From Gorsachius magnificus (Eukaryota; Chordata; Aves; Pelecaniformes; Ardeidae), in NCBI GenBank assembly GCA_034008185.1, contig CM067109.1, positions 39,402,885 to 39,466,884 of the forward strand: 64,000 nt of DNA, written 5' to 3'. Position 1 is the stretch's first letter. Every line of letters begins with the position of its first letter. The notes below the pieces were generated by a model. It was not told the DNA's origin, ran no database searches, and saw only the letters and a list, made by a program, of their open reading frames with translations. This document shows, piece after piece, positions 27,970 through 40,480 of the stretch. The position numbers and the translations under genes were made by a program.

Positions 27970-28950
27970 AAAGCAGGGGGAGGATGATATGCATGGAGGA
28001 ACATTTGATTCACAATGACATGGCTAACAGGAGGCATGTGGCTACTTTTCAGGATGTCTCTTAAAGGCCTAGGAGGGAACTGCTTGATCCAATAAATAAT
28101 GAAGGTAAATCAGCTAGTTGATTGGCACCTCCAGTCCTAAGTCACAGAGGAAGGGAGTGAATTATGAATGCTCCTGTACCGATCCTTGAATCGAAAATAT
28201 GAATGGGGTGAAACTAGAATACCTGACATGCAGCATCATCACAGATAAAATAGATATCTTCCTTCCACCAGGTCTTCAAGATAATTCATGAAAGGTACCA
28301 TCTTTATAGGAATAACAGGGTAGGATGTATGTACATGAGAGTGGTGCTGTGTTGTGAAGCACTGTATTTTAAGCCTAAGAGCACAAATACATTATAGGAA
28401 AAGAGAAGCGCTAAGAAGCCTTTTGAATGGAAGTTCCAACTGTCATAAAAGTTTGGTACTAGTAACATGCTACAGCCTCCAGTCAGAATGATGATGGTGA
28501 ACAGAAAATGTTAAAAGAGATCAGAGAAGCTACAAATGTAGGACAGATATTAATAGTGAGAGTTTTCAATTACCTTTAATTTGTTTGGGTACTAAAGATA
28601 GGATCTTTGAATTGCATCCTTTATTTATCCATGGGGGAAGAAATCAGTTTATAAAGTTGATCAACATGAAGGGGCAGGGAGAAGCATATGCTCAACCAAA
28701 TGAGAAAGCAAAATGTTTTCCCTGTCTTGCCATCTATCTACTGATCCTTTAAGTATTGGTACCTGTTGAGCAATTTCAGCCAATGTTAGTGGAGGTGGTT
28801 TTAAAAGCATTAACTTCCCACAGGTCGTTTTTTGTGTGAGAAACCAAGATCAGTGTATCACTGAGGGGAAAGTGGCCACAGTTCATTACATCTTGTTCGT
28901 GTTTTGAGAAGCACCATAGAGATGACACAGAAGATAAGTGCAAGGAGAAA
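27970..28950 (+). mobile_element. Ancient CR1-like relic (endonuclease region)
   Basis: This decayed + strand segment seems to follow the CR1 ORF2 endonuclease region. It has an AAAGTTTGGTACTAG block near 28,449, an AAAATGTTAAAAGAGATCAGAG block near 28,507, and an ATTAATAGTGAGAGTTTTCAATTACC block near 28,548-28,573. The last corresponds to the G-D-F-N-Y part of the endonuclease. Nothing is open. The match is from memory of consensus order and is weak at the edges. Confidence 0.45.
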
Positions 28951-31900
28951 GGAAGTAAGGTAGAACATACATGAGTTGGAATCTTTCATTATTTTGGTTG
29001 CTTAGAGAACTTGAAGTTTTAAGATATCTTTAATGTTAATAAACAATTGTAATCACGTTACAGACAGACAGCTACTCGCACATTACTAACTGGAAAAGTT
29101 CTTTCTGTATATAAGCTTTGTAGTGTGACTCAGAATTGCATTACAAAACCAGAAAAAAAAAATCTGACATTCCTGATATTTCTAAAAATGAAAAACAGCT
29201 GCTGCTGTCTTTTGCTCTTGTTATTTTTATAAATGAAACTCTATCAGTTTTTCATTATATATCACATAAAAATAAAGTACAAAACCATTCCAATTTCTTA
29301 CCTCCTTTCCTATCCAGATCAGTTTTTAAAGTGCTGCAACTCAGAATTATGAATTAGAGATTTATAGAAATAAAAACTAAAAAAAAAGAAGTTATGGAAT
29401 TAGGAGGGCTCGTTGAGCTCAATATGAAGCCCATCAGTCTGTTAACTCTGGAAAATGAGATGAAAAGTGCTGGAGGCACTATTGCTTGAACTTTTTAAAA
29501 CTTAACTATAGAAGGAGAAAAATTAGATGTTCTTGAATTATTGGAATTCTGTTTAAGGAAAAATCTCATCTATTGGGATGTCATTAAAAAGTTACAGCTT
29601 GGTAAAATGAGAGCATAAGTTTACAGCATATTGCCCCTCTATGGCCAGATTACCAGGTAAGCAAAAGTATGGTAAAGTGAGGTAACTAGTCACTTAGTGA
29701 AAGTGTAACAGCATTAAATTTAAAGCGTGATGGTCTAGTTTTTCTTGGGTTTGGAATACAAATAACTGCATAACGATTGAAATGGATGAGTGATTACACA
29801 TTAGGAAAATTCTGCATGCCAGAGTTCAGTAATAATAATGTAATGGCCTAAAAGATGCCCAAGAGCCTCTCAGTATAAAGGTGACTGTTCTGTGTGCCAT
29901 ATGGTGGAATACCTGCTATAAAATGTGAACATCCAGGATTTCCATTTATTTTACATCCATCATCAGTTGATATGTTCAAGTAATATCAGGGCTTCCATAT
30001 ATATCTGACATGTGTTTATCATTAGAGTAAGTTTTGAATGCATATAGTCCCTCAATAGACTTAATGATGGAAAATCTATGTTTTGGTGCCAGAGAACTGG
30101 TATGTTTATCTCAGATGTTTTAATAGTTTTTCAGTGAACAGAATTTGTATTTCCATTGTCTTTTTCAGAAAGTAGCTGAAAAATATATAGATTAGAAGAA
30201 AATCTGTTTTCACTTGTGCACGAAAATCACAATGTACTATGCCAAGAAATTCGGTCTTGTTTTGAATAGCATATTACAACATGGCCTACCCCTGGTTAGT
30301 GTGTGCAGCTTCATGAAGTCTTTTAAGTCATCTGTGACTCCAAATCCCTGACTCTCATATTTAGTTCCTTCAGAAGTGCCTGAACATAAATGCATCTGTC
30401 CCAAGAGTTTTATCCAAAGACGTTGACCTGACAATATTTCAGTTACATATAGATGTGTTCCCTGGTGGTAATGCTTGTGAATGTGAAGGTCTGAGCGAGA
30501 CAGGGTTTGTTGGCAGGAATAAATATTTTACCTTTACATTATAAATTATCTGAAATATACCTAATTAAATTGGAGCTTGCTTTTCAAATGTTAGCTAGTT
30601 TTGAAGCTTTGCATCTGTTTTAAATTTGAAGATCTGAGCTGTGTCTTACTTTCTCTGTTATAAACTGACTTTCCTATGTGCTTACACATATGGTGCTGTA
30701 GCAGGCTGCATCTGAGAAGTGATAATTTGAGCTTTGAGCATCTGTTTTCCAGTGAAATATTGTAAGGATGTCTCAAAATGACATCCCTGAAAGTTCAGTA
30801 CAGAGTTTTGTCACCAAATTGATTTCAAAAGGAGATTGGTGGATATCTCAATTCTGAAACTTCTCTCACGTTCTTCCAAGGCAGAATGCTATGAACTTCT
30901 TTGTCCATTGAATAGTTTCAATAATGTGGAGCTCATCCCTGCATCTTTCCAATTTATTTGCTGCCATCTGCTTCCACTCAGTCTTTGGACATGCCCATAA
31001 TGCACAGCTGGATCTTGGGAGCTCAGATGCATTCAGGTCATAGTGAACTCACACAATTCTGTTTCCGGCTCGGCTTGCAGGGCTGCCTGAGTATTGTTGG
31101 TCCACTTTCCTATAACAAATAAGTATAAATAATCAATTTTTTTAATTTGGTTTTCCCAAATATTGGGTGTTTCAGATTTCTTGTTTGGAGTTAATAAACT
31201 GCCTATTTTGAGCCTCCAGACCCTCATTCTAGATGGCCAGTTATGAGCAAATGATCTGTCAATTTCAGTTTTCTGCAAAAATCAGTTGTGGTTTCAGATC
31301 TCATATATAGTGGTTGTCAAACTAATTTATATATGACCTTTCCTCCAGATTTCATTATGTTCTTTGAAGAGGTCTATGTGAATCTTGTGGCAAAGACCTT
31401 TCTCTGTATTGTTCACAGCTACTGCCTGTTATCCAAAATGCATTTTCTTTCTCTTCCCCCTGAAGCACATTTTTTGCCTCAGGTTTCTATTTCGTCATAT
31501 TTTGCTTTCCAGTTCACTTTCTCAATACTATTTTCTTTTGCCTGATTTGGATTGAGGGGTGTCGGGTTTTTTTGTGGTTTGTGGGGTTGTTTCGGGGTGG
31601 GTTTTTTTGTTGTGGCATCTATTTTACTGTGCTGTGTGCCAGATTTTCTTATTCAGTTTGGCAAGACACATATATAGTGATGTAGTGCCTCAACTGTTCA
31701 AATGTCAAAATACATGAAATGCATATATTTTATACAAAGTTATATATAAAAAAGCAAAACTGTGTAGCCTTTACACTATTTATGTATAGACAATTTACGT
31801 TTTATGTATTTGATTTTATATTGCTGTAAGTCAGAACTGTACTTACACTGCTAATTCTACTGGATGTACAATTAAAATTACGTAATATTTTTACATTACA

Positions 31901-33851
31901 GATATTTCTTAGTACTTTTATTAAAATCTGATATGGGTAGTACTCTCTTCACAACTGCTTTCCACTGGGGATGTGTCCACATCATGGACACATTTGTCCA
32001 TAGCATAAAGTAACGTTCAGTGTGCTTCTAGGTTTTCTCAAAGGCCAACACGAGATTTCAGTGTTGGTAGTCACAATGTGTTAGACCACCACAACTGTGT
32101 GGGAGAGTTGGCACGGTGCTTGCTTTATGTCCTCTTTCATAAATTTAAAAAGTTAACATTTTTTTCTCAAAAAATGTGCAGTGTTTGTGTGAGATGCCAA
32201 ACTGAGGATTATAGATGCATATTGTTACTAGCCCTGGAAGATGTGAAGAATAATTAGCAGCATTTGAGTTTTCCCACAGTCTTGCTGTTTGAGCTTACAC
32301 CTAGTGTTGACCCTCTATCTCTATGAGGAGATAAGTAAGAATCCATGTCTGCTTTATTCAGTATTTTTGCTCTGACTTTTCTTTATTGAAGCAATCATAT
32401 GAGTTATTTTACGCATAAAGAGAAGAAGGAAGGAATTAGTAAAAGATTAAGTGCATAATTTGTACTTGGGCAGGTCTGGGGTTTATGCCAATCTCTGCTG
32501 TAGATCACTGTGGTAGTTTGGGATGAAACACTCCATTTCTCTTTGACTAATTCCCAATCTGAAAAATAAGCATTTACCTCACACTTACATGGTTGGCTAA
32601 ATTAGTTGTGACAGGTTAATCCAGCAAAACCCTGTTGACTCTTTTATATTCCAATTAAATACAATCTTCTAACATATGTAAAGTGCTAGGCTTCTTAAAG
32701 GGCCTGTAAACTTTTTCAGATGCTTGGCTAGTAGGTATTTTTTATCATGCATGCAGGAAAGAGCAGCAAGCAATCTATTTTTGTTTAAATTTATGGCTTA
32801 TTTTAAAAGAAGAGGCAGCAACGATAGCAACAAGTTTGTACTTCATACTCTTTTTTGATAAAAGACAAGCCAAACTGGCTGTAGGAGTGAAGGTAAATCC
32901 AAGTGAACAAATTATGGGGAAAACAATAGCTCTGGTCCAGCCATACAAATGAAGTTAGGGCAGTGTAAGCACGTTGGTAGTACTTAGAAGAACCTCATGC
33001 TTCTCCCTGATGCCAGATTCAAGAGTCTGCAGAAATAAATCAATGATGAGTTGATAGTCAGTGCTACTGCTGTGAATGCAAGGTCAGATAGATTCTCCAG
33101 ACCTTTACCTTCTATTGTGTGCAGTTCTGCAAATGAGTGAGAAGATTGTCCAGAGTATCCCATGTTGCCATGGGTCTTCAACTTCCATAATACTTGCAAG
33201 ATAAGTAAATATCCAAATATTTCATGTTTGAATTACCATGATAATAGAAAACAATGTAAACCAATTCAAACTGTGGCAAGCATTGAAAAGAATAATAAAT
33301 AAGAAACCATGGGGGACTAAAGGTTTCCTTGTGTATCTTGATGTTTTGTAAGAAATTGTTCAGTATTTCTTCTATTGTTCGATTAGAAGACATTATTGTG
33401 CTGAGTTTTTTTGAAAATCCTTTAGATCTGCTAGGACATATGTTTTAGCTTCAATTGGAAATTGTTCATCAGTCTATATTAAAAATTGTATATAGTACAA
33501 TAAAAAAAAATCTATTGAAACTTGCATGATTTCCTGAGATCCATACAGATGTAATTCCTGTAAGAGCTTCTCACCTGTCTTGCTATTAAGCTTGTGTAGC
33601 TACTTTTTCATAACATCTGTACCACCATTTTGATGTTACATGGAAAACTGGGAAGGCTTGAGTAAAAACTGAGTAAAAGTTGATTATAAATCTGTCAAGT
33701 TTTGGCTAACCATTTCCAGTGCAGAGTCTGAAGCATTTAGTGCTATGAGATTGCTCTCTGTTATTTCTCTATTTGGGAGAACTTATGCCAAATCCAACAC
33801 ATCTGTTTACTGCATCCTCTAGTTGATCCATCCTTCTATTATCAAGGTGAA

Positions 33852-34587
33852 TGTATTGGGTTTGCATGGCAAGGTTTTGGTAGCGGGGGGCAGGGGAGGG
33901 CTACAGGGGTGGCTTCTGTGAGAGAATAGGAGAAGCTTCCCCCATGTCCGACAGAGCCAGTGCCAGCTGTCTCCAGGATGGACCCATGGCTGGCCAAGGC
34001 TAAGCCCATCAGTGACAGTGGTAGTGCCTCTAGGATAACGTATTTAAGAAGGGGAAAAAAACCTGCACAACTGCAGCAATTGAAGCCAAAGAGAGGAGTG
34101 AGAATGTGAGAGGAGCAGCCCTGCAGCCCCCTAGGCCAGTGCAGCAGGAAGGGCTCCAGGTGCCAGAGCAGAGATTCCCCCGCAGCCCCTGGTGCAGCCC
34201 ATGGTGGGGCAGGCTGTGCCCCTGCAGCCCAGGGATGTCGTATCATGGAGCAGATCTCCACCTGCAGCCCGAGGAGAACCCCACGCCGGAGCAGTGGGGT
34301 GCCCAAAGGAGGCTGTGACCCCGTGGGAAGCGCACACTGGAGCAGGCTCCTGGCAGGACCTGTGGACCTGGGGAGAGAGGAGCGCAGGCTGGAGCAGGTT
34401 GGAGAAGTTCATGGAGGACTGTCTGCTGTGGGGGGAACCCCTCGCTGGAGCAAGAGAAGAGCATGAGGAGGCCTCCCCCTGAAGAGGAGGGGTTGGCAGA
34501 GACAACATGCTCCTGTCCAGCTGAGGAGGGGAGTGATAGAGTGGCTTTGGCAGGTACCTGGTGTCTAGCCAGGGTCAACGCACTGCA
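33852..34587 (+). mobile_element. Solo LTR of an avian endogenous retrovirus, internally deleted
   Basis: The element begins TGTATTGGGTTTGCATGGCA and ends ...GGGTCAACGCACTGCA, giving the TG...CA termini of an LTR. It is flanked by GTGAA (33,847-33,851) and GTCAA (34,588-34,592), a 5-bp target-site duplication with one mismatch. A TATTTAAGAAGG promoter-like box lies at 34,041. A GC-rich part follows, built from diverged units around the theme CTGCAGCCC / ACGCTGGAGCAG (about 34,120-34,460). From memory of related bird copies, a U5-side stretch is absent at about 34,495-34,515, where the sequence jumps to a CCAGCTGAGGAGGGGAG block. No gag, pol or env sequence is attached. The open stretches on both strands here (up to 154 codons) are by-products of GC content. 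Confidence 0.8.
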
Positions 34588-37500
34588 GTCAACAAACAAC
34601 CTGTGGCTGTCAGGAGCTGAGAGACAGCAATGTTGCAACAAGTGGTACCAATAACCTCTCATACCAAAATCTTCACCATGTCTGATGGTTGCAAATCACA
34701 TACTGTATGTCTTACAGACATAAAGGAAAAGGGAGAACTAGCAGCATTTCACAGTCATAAAGTAACTTTTCTCAAGGGTCTTATTCCAAAGCAGTATGAG
34801 GTCATGGGATGGACTTGGGTGGCAGCCATGATCTGGCACCTTCAGCCACCCAGTGACTCCACATTAACCACATCTGCTATTATGAAGGACAGCTGTAACT
34901 AGTTAGAGCTCTGGAGGAACGTGTAGATTTACAGGTTTTCTGGGTTGGTTTTTTTTTAGTAGAGAGAGAGCTCTTCTAAGCTGCCACAAAGAGTATTGCA
35001 ATGACATCTTGTTCTGGCCTAGAATTGGGGATTTTCTGTTAGTTTAATGCTTGCCCTGGTTAGCATTATCTCTGCTATTATTTTGTTTAAAATCAGGCTG
35101 TTACACTCAACATTAAACTGTACTTCCTGTTAGTTTAGAAACTTGAGTGTGACATGCTTCAAGGTTACTTTTTTTGTCACAGCTTTTGCAGTGTACTGCG
35201 TACCTGTCAGCAGCGTTTCTGTCAGTCTCCATTTGAATGCCATTATCTTAAATGACTGAGAGATTATCTAAGTGAGAGATGCAGGGCCACCAAGCATTAC
35301 CAGTTTGGTAGCACTGTGCTCTGACCCGGCTGAAATTCCAGTAGCAGTCTTTGTAGTAGTTATGCTCTTCTAGTAGCAGTCGTGTTCCTGGTGGGGCCTG
35401 TAACAGTGCAATCCCCTCTTGTACAAAAAGCAGTTGAAGAGTAGAAGTATGACCTCTTCCTTTCCTATTAATGATTATAATTATATGAAGAGAGGATATG
35501 AATGAAAGTAGACTTGAACAAGAGGAGTGATCAGAATGAAGTGATGGTCAGAAGTCTCCATTTCATGTTCCTGAGCTAATCCCAGGTTTCTGCCCTTTAA
35601 TTCTTCCTGAAGCTCTACTGTCTCAAGCATCCTAACAAGGTATCCCTTTCCAATCCTGCAAATCCCATCTGCCCCAAGGCCCTGAGACACTCAGTTTCCT
35701 GTTCTCACTTTATCACCTGTGTTTTATGAAACAGGTACTACCCATAAAACTTCTGCCTGATATTTTTTTTACCCAGTGCTGCCAGCTCTCAGAGCTATTC
35801 CATACTTTTTCTGACACCTATTCCAGCACATGTCAAAGCTTGCATTGTGGATCTGTTCTTATTTTAGCAAGCTTGTAATGTCCATTCTCATCCCAGTCAT
35901 TGCCACATTGTACAAAGTTTGTCACCCTTGTGTAGGGCGTGCATGTGTCTTTGTACATGTGTAAGTTACACAACTGCTGCTTTGTTATGCTATAAGTGAC
36001 AAGTTATGTTTTGAGGTTTGTGCATCTGTGCATGTATCTGCCATTCAGGATGAAGAATGCTTGTTTATGGAGTTTGGGTTTCTTTTAATTTTTAGAGATT
36101 TGAAAATACAGAGATCAGTGCAGTTAATTCAGTTAAATGTCCACGTGGAGTTTAATGAAACATGTCAGTGATGATAGATAGACATCTTTAACGCTGTATG
36201 CAGAAATAATGCATCACTTACCAAAAATAAAAAGTTTGAGAGGATTCACTGACTTTCAGGTGGTTCTGCATGTAGCTTACAACTTCTCACTGTAAAGCGT
36301 GACTATACACTGCTCAGTTGCTTTGTTCACTTTGCAGTGCCTCAGCTGCAGAGTGAGTGAGGGAGAACGCTTGTGTGGAAAGTATTAGGGCATTCTTATG
36401 TGAAAAAAAATTATTAGTGTAAAATAATACAAGAAGTAGCAGGAATATGTGAGTATAAATGTGTACAATTCCAATATCTGCATAATTAAACATACTGGGG
36501 GCAGAAGGAGGGGGAAAGGGTGTTCTTGATGTAAATACAGTTGATGTTTTTCTCTTAGGTTCTATTTTCTGCCAAGATTTTATATATTGGAAAATACTTG
36601 AGAAAAAATAAATTGAGCATTGGATGTGCCAAAAGATGAGGAAAATGGGAAATTTTAAAGAATGTGAATGTCATATTGTATGTTTGTTGGCTGCTGTCTA
36701 TCAGCATGAGTAGTGGTTGTGAAGTATTTTGCTATAAGGAAAAAATGTGGTTATTCCATATGGATTGGCATGTATATGCTTAAACCCTTTCTATAAATAT
36801 TTGAGTTAAAGGACACCAGATGTTGCACAGAAGCTGCTGCTGCTTTCTGAACTTCATGGCATATTCTTTCAAAACCCACAGGAAGTAGCTGAGGGAAAAA
36901 GTGTATTAATTAAGTTCAGAAATAGATTTTCCAGCTATAGAAAAATCTCCAAAGAAAATAGTGTTTGATCTTCAGAAATGTGAGCTTGCTGTCCCAGGAA
37001 TCTGGTGGCAGCATACAGCACTGTCACATGGGGATCAAAACTCAGATTTCAAGTTCTCAGAGCTAGGCTAGCCTGAAAGTAAGCCAGTCTGTGGCCCTTG
37101 GAAATGGACCCATCTTTTGACCCATCTCCTCTGGCCAGTGTTCATAATTCTGTACAGAGGCTACAGAGAAAACATTTTTCCAGTTTTTCTTGACCTGAAG
37201 AAGTAATGTGGTAATAGCAGAGACTTGAGGAGAAAGGAAAGTACTAGAATTCCCAGATGCTCTGCACTTCAAACATGAAATACGAATGGACTTACACAGA
37301 GTATATTTTGTAAGCTCTAGAACTATGGCAAAAGAAATACAAATGCAGTTTGCCTTGCATTGGTTGAGGAACAAGATTTAGGTTTTGCAAACCAATTAAA
37401 TGTTTCTGCATTTATAATTATGAGCTTTGCTGGAGCTGTAGTGTCGTCTTTTGCTCTGTTTTCCTTCAGACCAAAGCAATGAAAGTGACTCTCCTGCACT

Positions 37501-37682
37501 GTTCGCATGAAGTATCCATCTATCTTTATGCAATGAATACATAAATGTTTATACTAAGTGGCATAATTCTGCTGGAAGAAAATGTATATACAAACAAGCA
37601 AGATTCCCCACTGAACACTCTTATGTCAAGCAAATCAGATACTTTAAACATGCATTGCTGATGTATTAGGTAGTGTTTGTAT

Positions 37683-38266
37683 TGTGGTTTGACCATAGCC
37701 AGCAACTAAGCACACAGCAGCTGCTCGCTCACCCCACCCCCACAGGATGGGGGTAGCATCAGAAGAGCAAAAGTGGTGAAAAACTGTGGCTTGAGATAAA
37801 GACCGTTCAATAAGTAAAGCAAAGCTCTGTGTGCAAGCAAAGGAGAATAAGGAATTTACTCACTACTGCCCATCGGCGGGCAGATGTTTAGCCACATCCC
37901 GGAAAGCAAGGCTTCATTTCACATAACGGTTACTTGGGAATACAAAAGCTATAACCACAAATATCCTCTTTTCCTTTCCTTGAACTTTTATTGCTGAGCA
38001 CAACTTGATATGGAACAGAATATCCTTTTGGTCAATTTGGATCAGCTGTTCCAAGTGTGTTTCCTTCCCAGCCTCTTGCCCACCCCCGCCTGCTTGTTGG
38101 GAGAGCAGAGCGAGAAACAGAGAAGGCCTTGATGCTGTGCAAGCGCTGCTCAGCAATAACTAAAATCTTGGTGGGTTACCAACTCTGAAATTTTAGTCAC
38201 AAATCCAAAGCACAGCACCACCTTGGCTGCTATGAAGAAAGTTAACTCCATCCCTGGGCAGAGCCG
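37683..38266 (-). mobile_element. Avian endogenous retroviral LTR, minus strand
   Basis: The reverse orientation is evident from the order of recognised LTR blocks read on the + strand. A start TGTGGTTTGACCATAGCCAG is followed by the Ser-codon-like GCTGCTCGCTCACCCCAC block. Next comes TTGAGATAAAGACCGTTCAA (the reversed polyadenylation region, with TTTAAT/TTCAAT for ATTAAA), then a TATTGCTGAGCA segment where the promoter should be, and TATGAAGAAAGTTAACTCCATCCC near the right edge. GTAT occurs just before the left end (37,678-37,681) and again at 38,267-38,270, a possible target-site duplication. The right terminus is eroded and no clean CA end is visible. It is older than the plus-strand LTR at 33,852. 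Confidence 0.65.
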
Positions 38267-38279
38267 GTATTGTCTCCAC

Positions 38280-38530
38280 CCATATTCCCTACCATTTAGA
38301 TACCTGTGACATGGGTTTCATGTGTTGCCGTGGTTGCTCAGGACAGGGGAGGCAACATGTGTTGAGTTGTTGGGCACCAAATCTAGCTCAGGTTGGGTCA
38401 CGGGGCATTTGCCTGGTTCTTTACAAGGCTCATCATCTGTAGGTTCAGGCCACTTCTGCTGTAGTACTTTCTGCAGCATATAGCTCAAATCACAGATAGC
38501 AACAATTTAAGTCCATTACAGTATCACTAG
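38280..38530 (-). mobile_element. Possible internal remnant of the same retroelement
   Basis: Directly right of the minus-strand LTR is a stretch with GTTGCCGTGGTTGCTCAGGA, GGGCACCAAATCTAGCTCAG and CTGCAGCATATAGCTCAAAT blocks. It looks like repeat sequence rather than unique intron, and on the - strand it would precede the LTR, where the 3' part of the provirus body would be. No protein-coding motif is visible. Weakly supported. Confidence 0.3.
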
Positions 38531-39450
38531 GATGAATGGAGGAAGGTGTGTCTTTTCTCCTCTCTCCCAAAGAATTCCACAGCAGGCTTTAAGAAATATT
38601 CATGCTAAATTTGTTTTACAAGCCTGTTACACCCCCTTCCCCTCCCTTCAAAAAGAAGACAAAGCTGTCTTTAGAAAACTCTTAGATACCTCTCATTTTG
38701 TTCTTCAGGCAGAGTGATGACAAGAACCTGAAAATGAGATAGCTTTTATAGTGTGTCATACCTGTGACTTCTAATATATAGAAAAGGAAGTCAGAAATTG
38801 AAGCAATTCCTACTTTTCTCCTTTTTCTTCAAATTAAAGCATGTAGTTGATACTTGTTCTTTGAATCAGTCTGCAGTTCCAGTATTCTACCACATCAGAT
38901 TCAAGGTTGTTTGTCTTTAAGATCAGGTCAGACCTTGCCTCTCAACCATGTTTGACTGATACTCCTTCAATACATGCTATGTCATTTTGACTACTTCTAT
39001 GGCATCCATGCTGCATTTCTTGCAAGCTGCTGTATTCCTTCATGCAGAATACCTTCTACCAATATGATGTTCTTTATTCAAGGGGTTCATTAATTTGCTT
39101 TGCACATGTAAGAAATAGTGAATGTAAAAACAGCATGTTGGCTCTGAAAGATGTGTCTGGTATGCTTTTAAAATAAAATCATGTAATTCCTATTCAGTAC
39201 CTGAGAAATAGCAGATTTACATGTCTGTTATGTTTCTGTCAATGCCAGGGCAGTCAGATTTTTCTTCATTTAGAATGACAGTAATACAAGAAAAATAAGA
39301 AGTATTCACATATTATAGTGTTATAAGCTTTTCCTCTTTTTCAGTTAATAGTCCAGAATCACACTAGTGTGCACTGTAGGATAACTGATACAGACCTGTG
39401 TAAGTATTCACTGTTCTGTTGACCTCATGCTTTGAATTTATTTTGTATAG

Positions 39451-39532
39451 CCAAATTGTACTGCAACTGAGCGAGCCATTGCAAGACTTGCAACACACCC
39501 CATCTTGAAACCCAGATTTGTTGAACTTAAAG
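39451..39532 (+). CDS. SRFBP1: SRFBP1 internal exon (BUD22 core, about human residues 91-117)
   Basis: An 82-nt exon between TTTTGTATAG and GTATGA. It enters in phase 0 and ends after the first base of a Gly/Ala codon (phase 1). It encodes PNCTATERAIARLATHPILK followed by PRFVELK. The TERAIARLA...HP core is nearly identical to human SRFBP1 and is the most conserved part of the N-terminal BUD22 region. The preceding 24-codon exon and the following long exon are in matching phase. Confidence 0.95.
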
Positions 39533-40480
39533 GTATGAAATATTGTATTAACTTGTTTATGTCTTCAGTAGCTTATTGGTGTGTTACCTTGTTCCTATAT
39601 ATTCCTGACATGAACGACGAGTGTAGAAAGAAAAGTAAAAAGCCAAAAAGCTCCTGTAATGACCTTAACTAGCTGCATTGAAACAACTGTCACAAGCTTG
39701 TAGTCATTTATATTGCTTGAAATGGGCTTACACATGACAGTATGCTATATGGCATTTAAGATATAGGGTGTAGGACAAACAGGGCTCATAATGGGAACTT
39801 TAAAAATTGAATGGATATAGTGGAGTATCTCTTTAAATTAAATAGGACTAAACTGGCAGTGAGTATAACAATATGCAGATACAAACGTAAAAGGAGCGTT
39901 ACAACTGCATTTCCAAAGGCAGCTAAAAGGTTTTGCAAATTACTCCCTTAAACTGCCCTGGAAACTGTGCCCAGAATCCTTAGGGAATCTTTCCTGGTTC
40001 TTTAGGTTCTCTCCTGTTCTCTTTAAACTTAAATTTTCCAACTAAAATGGATGTTAAAAAGGATCAGTACCTAGTAATAATGTCACAAAATTACTTTGTT
40101 CATAACAGAGGAAATACCTATTTAATTGTATCTGAGCAATTTACTGGTTTTTTGCCATTTTTACACAAGAAGTAACATCCTAAATAAACGTGATTATCAG
40201 CTGCAGATTATTTGCTGAAAGACAAGTTCACGGTTAAACCCAAGTTTAACAGTGTATTCGGTTAGTAATTATTTCAAGTTCTTTTCCTCACGTTTGTTGG
40301 TGCTGTACTTTTAAGGTGTTCCTTGCCCCATGTGTTCAGCAAATTATTAATAAGGATATTCAAAATATGCTTACTCAGTACAACATATTTAACTTGCAAA
40401 AATGTTTTATTTTATTAAAATCACTTATCTAAACTCATGTGTAGATGCAACAAAAGATTTTTCTTCTGCCCCTTGTATAG
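39533..40480 (+). other. SRFBP1: SRFBP1 intron
   Basis: Runs from GTATGA to CCTTGTATAG. AT-rich, with no repeat or exon seen. An open frame continuous with the next exon reaches back to an ATG at 40,402, but that part is intronic: the acceptor AG at 40,479-40,480 gives the correct phase and the alignment to human begins after it. Confidence 0.85.

Larger units (their letters stand above)
19886..39450 (+). other. SRFBP1: 19.6-kb SRFBP1 intron
   Basis: The intron is bounded by GTAAGG at 19,886 and TTTTGTATAG ending at 39,450. The sequence is AT-rich with no exon recognised. It contains an old CR1 relic (27,970-28,950), an LTR (33,852-34,587), a minus-strand LTR (about 37,683-38,266) and a possible internal remnant to about 38,530. 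A poly-T run lies near 27,690-27,704. The remaining segments (about 19,900-27,960, 28,960-33,840, 34,600-37,670 and 38,540-39,440) hold only short chance open stretches. A 136-codon + strand open stretch at 23,546-23,956 is Cys/Ser-rich and matches no family I know. Confidence 0.85.

Noticed and set aside
33842..34662. Several 70-154 codon open frames on both strands
   Set aside because: They lie in the LTR and reflect its GC-rich internal units, not host or viral protein genes.
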